Origin: Galaxea fascicularis
Taxonomy: Eukaryota > Cnidaria > Anthozoa > Scleractinia > Euphylliidae
Direction: 5' to 3'
NCBI GenBank assembly: GCA_948470475.1
Contig: OX419346.1
Span: 18,984,417 to 19,048,416, forward strand
DNA: 64,000 nt
Made by a program: the position numbers and the translations under genes. Shown here piece after piece: positions 39,001 to 48,000 of this stretch (its first letter is position 1; each line of letters opens with the position of its first letter). Under the pieces are notes generated by a model that saw nothing but the letters and a program-made list of their open reading frames with translations, was not told where the DNA came from and did not search any database.

Positions 39001-42000
39001 CGCTTTTTACTCAGGATTAAACGGCAAACTTACCCAAGGCTCCAAAGTTACAACCACATTGAACAACATCACTGGAAAGTAGTAGTAGTAGTAGTAGTAG
39101 CTTTCATTTGAATGGTCACACTTTGGGATTTCATCCACAGACTGAAAAGTTAGAACCACCCTGTAGCATAATAAACAGCACCACTGGAAAGTACTGTTCA
39201 GTAGCTTTCATTTGAATGGCCACACTTTGGGATTTCGCACTCAGACTCAAAAGTTAGAACCACCTTGTACAGTATAATAAACAGCACCACAGAAAAAGTC
39301 TTCGCAGTGGCTCTCATTTGAATTTTCACGAGTCAGGCTCCCTTGAGACTCGCAAGCTATTACAATGTTACGCTTAATTATTTTGTTCATGGCAGTTATT
39401 CAACACGTGTATCGAGAACAGCGAGAAAACTGATGACTTGGACAAGAGGCTTCAAATCCTTCTTACCAGCTGCACCAACTCTGTGTATACAAACGTAGCT
39501 CGGTAAGTGATGCGTTAAGATAGTGGGGATGTAAGCTCCGTCGGCGTTTCCCTTCATGCAACATGTTCGTTTTCATCCACTTTTAGCGATCCCTGAAGTA
39601 CAGTACCCGCCCCCCTCCCCCCTTTATTCAATCTTTTTTTTTTTTTCATTTTAATTCTGTTTATTAGTGTTATCCCCTCTCTAGCCCTGTCTTCCTTTCT
39701 GTCTTTCAACTTATTTCCCTATGTACTGTAAGTCCTTTCGAGCACTACTTTGGGGGATCTTTTCTTTGTATTTGTTCGGGTTATCACCTCCCCCCAAAGG
39801 TTTGGACGTTGTTTGTTCAAGAAAAAAAAATGCGCAATCCTCGTGCTTATTTTCCCTTCCTTTTCACCTTCCAAACTTTATTTCCTGTGCGCGTATCGGT
39901 TCTTTGCATTGTTCACTAATAAGAATAGTTACTTCGGGTTTGGTTTCAACGCAGTTAAGTGAAGATATTTCTAATTGCGACCTTGTTTCAGGGGCTTGTT
40001 TGAGAAAGACAAACTGGTCTTTTCGTTCATGCTGTGTGGCGAGATAATGCGGCAAAGGGGAGACATCTCTGATAATGAGTGGAATTTCTTCCTTAGAGGA
40101 AGTGGCAGCTTGGATAAGGTAAGATACACCCGTCATTTGACTGTGCGTGTAGACACGCCTGTGCTACGCGCGATGATTGAAGGCATTGGTATGAAACGTG
40201 TATATCGCGCGTGTGAGATGACCCAAGATTGCAGTCACGAAAGATGCGACGGGAATATACTTGCGAGAACGCGACGTTCAAGAAAGTAATGAAGTCAGGG
40301 TGAGGGGGATAGAAAGTAGGTTGAGGAGGTAGGAATACCACGCGAGAAAGACACGCAAAGGGTGTAGTAGCGAGTAACACACGATTAGATAAGTAACCTT
40401 GTTTGAAATGAATATACTGAAAGCAATTAAAACCGCTGATTCATTTACTCTAGGAGCGTCCACCGAAGCCTGATGTTCCATGGCTAACAGAGCATACGTG
40501 GCATACGTGCTGCGACTTGGAGGTGGGTATGACATTTAACAATTACTCACCGAATAAGAGGTGGCTAGTTGTGGATATTGCGACGAGGTAGATATCCATC
40601 ACTGGCAACCGACAATGAGGTGAATAACTGTTTTAGTTTATACTTAAAACAGTGCGATAGAGGAGCTCAAAAAGGATGATTTTGAACTCATTTATTCCTG
40701 ACAACAGTTCGATTTTGGCCCGAGTTCCTCGGAGGTTAATAGCACTTGTTATCCCGAGTTTGAGTAGCCAATCAGAGCACGAGAAAAACGCTATTCACTG
40801 TTTTAGTATATACTAATAATTAAACCGAGCATTTAGAGCCTAAATACTTGTTCAGTTTTGTTTTAAGTTATTCATAACGCAATTAGCCGAGAATTACCAC
40901 CACTGTTAGGAGTTAAACTGGATTACAATGGTGCACAAATTTAAGTTGCATTCGTCTAAACGGCTTCCTCTAAAATGGTACCAATTTTAAAAGTTTTCCC
41001 TCCACTCTGTGTATATTCAGGAGGGTTTCAGGTGTAGATGTAAACATTGTATAGGGAGCAGAGCAACCGCGTTGGAAATTTAAGTGTTTTTTTTCTCCAA
41101 TCGTATTCTTGTTACTGGCTTCTTTAATTTATGGAAGATGACTATAATTTATGCTGGGGGGCTTTAATGTATGATATTTCATATTGCAGCAAAAATAATT
41201 TATGGTACATATTTGTTAAGATTTTCTAATATCCTTTAATTTAGGACTCGTTACCGGCGTTTAGTGGCCTAAAAGAAGAAATCGTCAGCAAGCCTGTTAT
41301 AGTCAAGCTTGGATCAATTGAGGTACAGGCTAAATACTTTTCGCCCTGAATTATTCGTGTAACAATCGCGGCCAGCACAGCAAAGTGGCTGGAAAAAACT
41401 GTTGGTACGGATATCAGAAAAACGGTGGGAAACGTTAATAAAACTGACGTCCGGCGCTGCTAAATGTCGGGAAAGTAATGACGTATCCGCACCGCAAATT
41501 GGCGGGAAAAAGCTGAAATAGTCTTTGGCCGTAGAGGATCACTGCGCAAATCCAAACACCGTGAACACTTGGGTCTGAAATTTCCGGTTGTGCAGCAACC
41601 AATCAGAAGCAATATTGCGCCACAAACTAATTACCGTTAACTGCTGGCGGTTTAGCTTTCTCGCGCGTGATTGGCGTTATTTACTTTCCATAAATATTTG
41701 TAGTGTTGACGGTTTTCGGATTTGCACAGTAACACTTAATTGTTCTTCTAGGTTTGCCCAAATGCTCCATTGCTCTCAGAAGGCAAAGATGATGGACGCT
41801 CCACAGTTACAAGTGAGAGCACTGAGGCAACTGAAGCTGAAGAACCGGAAGTTCGTTTTGGCGAGCGTTTAACCAGCTTCCAGAGTTTGGTGTTTGTGAA
41901 AGCCTTCAAAGAAGAGAAGGTAATGTGTCTGGACGGAACTCATAAGATCTTTCGTCATTCCAGGAAGGATGAGTAAATATTAGTGTAAAATCGTCTAAAC

Positions 42001-45000
42001 ACGAAAAGTGAATTTTCCTGTTTTAAAAGTAGATTTTCAGCCTTTTTGTTGCACGGCCGTTTATAGCTTTCGGAAGATGCAAACACGGTATGAAAAGAGT
42101 AGAATGCCTTTTGTCTTTAGTATTTGCTTGACACGTTGTAACGAAATATCCCGGGACTTGACTTGTCTGCCTAAAAATGAAAGTTTTTTAATTCGCTTTC
42201 CACTTTTTCTAAAAAGAATTCTTTGAATAGCCCTTAACATCTTGTCCACAAATTTTGTCCACACTCGAAAGAACGCGCAAGTCTGGGCTACCCATAGGAA
42301 GTGGTATAAACATAGATCGTGTGAGCGCAAACCATCTTTTTTTTTTTACCCCTGAGTACTGTGTTAGCCTGGTACCCTTGACTTAAACAGACTGTACTTC
42401 CTATCAGGTCGTCTTTGCTTCAGTGGATTTCGTTTGTGAGAACCTTGGCAAGGCGTTTGTAGAGAGTCCTTCCATAGACCTGAACACGCTGTACGCTGAT
42501 GTGGGGCCCACTACTCCTTTAATTTTTATTCTGTCGACTGGGTCGGATCCTATGAACGCCTTCCTCAGATTTGCCAGGGAAATGAGCTACAGTGAAAGGT
42601 AAGATGTAGTAGTAGCCTCCGCTGCTTGTACAAAGTGTTGTTAATTACGTATATGAATAAACCATATTGCAAACAAAATATCACAGCAAACCTAAATTTA
42701 AGCAGTTTCCCTGCGTAATAAACCCACGCGGGAAATTGGGAGAACACGAGAATATAGCTCGTGATTTCCAAGCTTTTCGAGTGCCCCAACATCCCAACTT
42801 ATATTTAATAATTGTATGTTGTAACAAGCGTTTCATGAGAAAGTATGAGCGTGAGTTTAGCGGTACAATAAACCATGGGGTCTTAACCAGTCAGAGTGCG
42901 CGTAGTATCTCATTTTTTTTTTATAATTTGTAGTAATTTGATACGATTTGAAACGTGCCTGTTTTTAGAATCACTTCCAAGGAAATGAACTCGTTAAAAT
43001 AAATCGCCGCAAAATATGACCTCCTCGAAGTTCCGAGTTAAAATCGCGCCTACATGAATCACAACTCACTCGATGTTCTGCCTTCTTCTTTAGAATCCAG
43101 GCCATCTCGTTAGGTCAAGGTCAGGGGCCTGTGGCCGAGAAAATGATCGCTAATGCAACGAAAACAGGGGACTGGGTCTTTCTTCAGGTAACAGTCAACG
43201 TGTTTGCTGTAATGTATAGGTATAGAGTTAAATCCGAATTGTTGTTGGAGTGAATGCGTTTATAAGTGTTACTTTACCATTGATTACATCGTTTAATCAT
43301 GTGTGCGTTTAAAATGGGAAGACCCCTGAACTATTGTTCATGTTGATTTGGTGGTCTATTGTTTGTACTTTTTTCCTCGAGTTTTGGATCTTTTTGCGCA
43401 TGGCTCCTGAGCATTGTGGTTAACTTTGGTATAGTCTTCAATTGTTTCTGGACGGGGATTTTGTTTTTGCTTTAGTTTTGCTTTGAATAATTCCCTCCAG
43501 CCATTTTCTTAACCTATAACACGACAAGCCACAACGTGTATGACTTCCTTGCTTTCTTTCCCCCTCGTGTATTGCCATCTTCATGTATTATTTGTCTTGT
43601 TTACAAGTTATTACATTATATCTTTGTGTCTTTCTGCGGCTGGGTAAAAAGTTTGATCGATTAAAAGCCGTTCCAAAAACAAGCGCAACAAAGATGGTTG
43701 TCATTGTTATTCGTACTTACGCGTATTTTAAATTTTCTCAGAACTGCCATCTCGCCGCGTCTTGGATGTTGGCCATGGAGACCCTTATAAAGCACCTGTC
43801 TTCGCCGGAAGCGGAAGTACACGAAGACTTCCGGTTGTTTCTGAGCTCCATGCCAACCAAATCTTTTCCAGTGACAGTGTTACAGAACAGTGTGAAGGTG
43901 ACGAATGAGCCGCCCAAGGGGCTCAGAGCAAATGCAAAGAGAGCATTTGGAGAACTCAGTGCCGATGCATTTGAGAATCACAGTAAGATTTGAATTTCCT
44001 TTTCATTTATTGTTGGATTGGATGTGACGTCATGGAGGCCATGTTGGTGGTCAAGAACAATAGCCTGTCTTTCTACTGGGAACTAAACTTTATTTTTATG
44101 CAAATTCTGCGAAACAAAATTGTATTGTTTTGACCACCAACATGGCCGCCTTGTCACGTGAGTGAAATCAAGCAATATATTCCTGTTCATGTAACGCAAT
44201 TCGCTTTACGTGACTTGTCATTTCCATCACAGCAAACTTAGTAGTCACGCAACACGTCATCATTGGTGACGTTGATTGTCCATCATTGACATGTTCTTTA
44301 AACGCGACATTCTCGCAACAATTGTTTTCCTTCTTCAATTACGGGACGTCTCCTTACGCTACAATTTTGTCCCAAACACGCCACGCCTCTCTAGTCAAAA
44401 GGCGTTATCACGTAATTTTGATAAAACTTCTAAACAATTTTAATAGTTTGCCTACGAAGTACTGCACCCACTATGTGCACTGAAACTATTTGTAGCTGTT
44501 TGTGGTCACGGGTGACTGTTAGCCAATCGATTGCAACTAGATTTAACGTTTGGCTAACTTTTTCAAGTTGTGTCACTGTGTCTTCGAAAATTGTGTTAAA
44601 ATAATACCAGTTCTTTCGCTTCCAAGAAAGTATTTGAAATCTACTTCTTCGCGGTACCAGGGCCATTTGTCGAATAGAAAAACTACGTACTCAAAATTTG
44701 AACATGGTTGTAAAACTGAGGCTTGTTCATTCAGCGAGTTATAAGAAAAACGCAACGTCACATTATTTTATATTCAAACATTTACAATGTTACGCGTAGG
44801 GAGAATTTGTATAAACACTAACTCAGCTAATCTCTTCTGACCATTTCCTGTATTCTCATGCCCCGTATTATTGGCAAACTAATCATGTGGCAAGGAGAAG
44901 TTAGATGTACTCGAGTGATGTATCGACCTGATTTGTCCATTTCCTGTGTTTTACAGTTCTTGGCGTAACGTGGCGCAAGTTAGTTTTTGGAATTTGCTTC

Positions 45001-48000
45001 TTCCACGCCATCATTCAGGAGAGAAAGAAGTTTGGGCCTCTGGGCTGGAACATTAAAGTAAGTATAGAATTAACATCAACCAACGACGATATATATCCAG
45101 TGGGGCTTTTCTTTGTTATTCCGTTCTTCCACAAAATGAAGATTTCATTATCTTGCATACGTTTCACTGGACGTCATTTCATTTTTCCCTTAATTAGCTC
45201 TAACCTTACTGTTACTATACTATATACTGAGTTGAATGGGTGTTAGGATAAGTGTTTGTGGGGGCGGGGGGAGGGGTGGGAAGATTACTGGGGTGGAGGA
45301 GGTGTGGTGGTTTGGGAGGGAGGGGTGATGTTGGACCACTTAAAGTGGGTCTTATCAGAAAGTCGGTGTGTATTCCAAATCGCAGAATGTCCGAACATGT
45401 TTGAACGAGTTCTCTTAAACTCTTTGGTGTTCCGTTGGTAAACAAATTACATTACATTTACAACTCAGGTTCAACTTCAGAGTTTGATTACACTACTTTT
45501 TAAGGCAGACACGGGTCGTAAGGGGATGAGAGAGGAATCTTAAATGTTATACTTTGTAACTGCTTCTTTTGCCACTCAGAACTCATTAATCTTGTCTTTC
45601 CTCTTTTCAGTACGAGTTTAATGACTCTGATCGAGAAAGCGCTCTTGATAATTTGAAGATGTTCTTGGCAGAAGGGCAAATACCGTGGGATGCGCTTACA
45701 TTCATCACAGGAGAGGTACACCAACCAATATGAAATGACAAGTTTTCATCCACACAAAAACTCCCGTCAAACCTTGTATTAAATCCTGTAGCCATTTCCA
45801 CGACCGTTTAGACGTCTCAACTTTGTCGCTTTACAATCCTTTCTTTGTTGCAGATCACGTATGGAGGACGAGTTACCGATGCTTGGGATCAGCGGTGCTT
45901 AACGACAATCTTGGGCAGGTTTTTTTCACCCACTATTCTGGAAAGTGGATACAAGTTTTCCAGCTCAGGTGAGTCTGAAGTATGGAGTTATTCAGTTGGG
46001 TTCTGAGTTGAGTTTGATTAAAGCTCAATTCTATATAGGCTAAGTTAGTTAAAGTCAAGCTTGGGGCCGTTCAGCAGTCACCCCTGAAAAATTGTATGCA
46101 GGGGCGCTCGCACCAGATCGTAGGGACTGCTGTATCGCTTGCCGTCAATAGCTTTCTCGCCGTTTTGCAAATTCTGCTCACTAATCGCTGGAGATGATTC
46201 ATTTATTTCTCCTGGTTTTTTTAAACAGAAGAAATAAAGAACTAAGTAGTTAAGTAGTTAATATTCTGGATTCAGACTTAAGTTTGAACGCTATACCATT
46301 TCCGAGTTGCTTTGAGCCTCTTTATGAAAGCGAGGCTGCGTACACACTTTCTGATGAGAGTGAGTGTAATACCATATACGAAACTCTGCATGTGGACGTT
46401 TTTGAAGAGTGGCATGACCTGAATGAATGTTAGCTTCAAGATGGAATGGAAATCACTCATTGAATCGCTGTAAGTTTGAATATGAAGCCTCTCCAGTTAA
46501 TTGAACCAAAAAATGGCCGTTTAACGCTTCATTTATGTTGTCACTAGGTATCTACTTTCCTCCTGGGTTTGACGCGTTAGCAGAGTACAGGGATTATATC
46601 GACAGCCTGCCAATTGCTGACGAGCCGGAGATTTTTGGAATGCACAACAACGCAAATATTGCCTTCCAGGTGAGAAAATGCCCATTTACTTCTACCTTCA
46701 GTATGTCCGTACATTATCGAGTTATTTTGTCATCATTTACAAATGGCTCAGAAACCTAAACTGTCGGAGTTACCCTGTGGAGATAATAATTGTTTGTGGT
46801 GGTGTTTGTTATTGTTTTTGCGAGAAAATGACCAAAGTAGACAATGTTTTGCTCATCTCTCACTTTTCTACGGCATTTTCTAACCGCTACTTCTTCCATT
46901 GTCAAACGCTACTTACATGTAAAAATATTGATGTAGACTAAGGCCCCGTTCAGGCTAAGTGCGCGTTTCGCGGCACCGTTCCCGGGCACTAGAAAGGACG
47001 CTGTCCAGACACCTCAGTGCCCTGGACCGAGGATGTTCACACTAGTGCAGAAGGCTTAGTGCCCAGTTTATCTTTTTGAGTACTCCGCAATATTGCTGCC
47101 ATTTTTGTGACTGCATCATAACGAAACACGGGAAAAAACGTGGGAACACATGAAAACGTGTTCAGACAAGTTCCCGTGCCCGGGAACGGTGCCCGAGCAC
47201 TACCCTTGGAGGTAGTACCCGTGCCCGGGCACGGTGCTCAGATTTGTGCGCGGGCACCAACAAAAAGCTATGTTCAGACCAGTGCCCGTTCCCGAGAACC
47301 GGGCACAGGCACCTAGTCTGAACGGGGCCTAACTCTTCGAAATTTATTGATACTTCATCCTCCAAGAACTATCCATATCATGATAACTTTGAATAGGTAG
47401 TTTTGTCTCGCTACGAGTTCACCAAGATTTCATTTACACGTTTGTTTACAGACCCAAGAGACCAATGCCCTCATCACTGCAGTATTGGAGGTGCAGCCTC
47501 GATTGGCCAGCGGGGGAAGCGGTAAAACAAGCGACGAGATCGTCTATGATCTCGCGGACAGTATTCTATCCAAATTGCCAGCCGCGCTGGACATGGAGAA
47601 AGCAGATAAATCTATGTTTGAGGTGAGAGTATGATCGGTTTACCCAGCCAATGAACGCACTAAAGAACGGAACCAAGGTACAACCGAGCTCCGGAACAAT
47701 TTAAAGAGACGATCCAAAGAGCAAGAGAAGAGTCGCACGAACTAGGGAACCGACATACGAACGAGTGAATGAAATTGTGTGCACCCGTCAAAATTTTATT
47801 GGTTCTAATAATTATATTTTCTGGTGTTTCCAGACCGACGCAAAAGGCCGTGTCAATTCACTTACCACGGTACTGGGACAAGAGGTTGATCGGTTTAACT
47901 CCCTTTTGAAGGTCATCAAGGTGAGCTTTAGCCAGCCTGACAAGCGTTTATTTAGGCGAGCACGAAGCGCGAGAAACGAGCGCCTAGCGCGAGGCGAGAG

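Noticed and set aside
43583..43993. A separate gene starting with ATG upstream of exon 67
   Set aside because: The upstream part is intron read in frame with the exon by chance. The conserved portion begins exactly at the acceptor, at NCHLAASWM.
47162..47365. Minus-strand frame in the G/C-rich MITE
   Set aside because: The open frame follows from the palindromic G/C-rich composition of the Harbinger-type MITE, with no domain and no transposase similarity.
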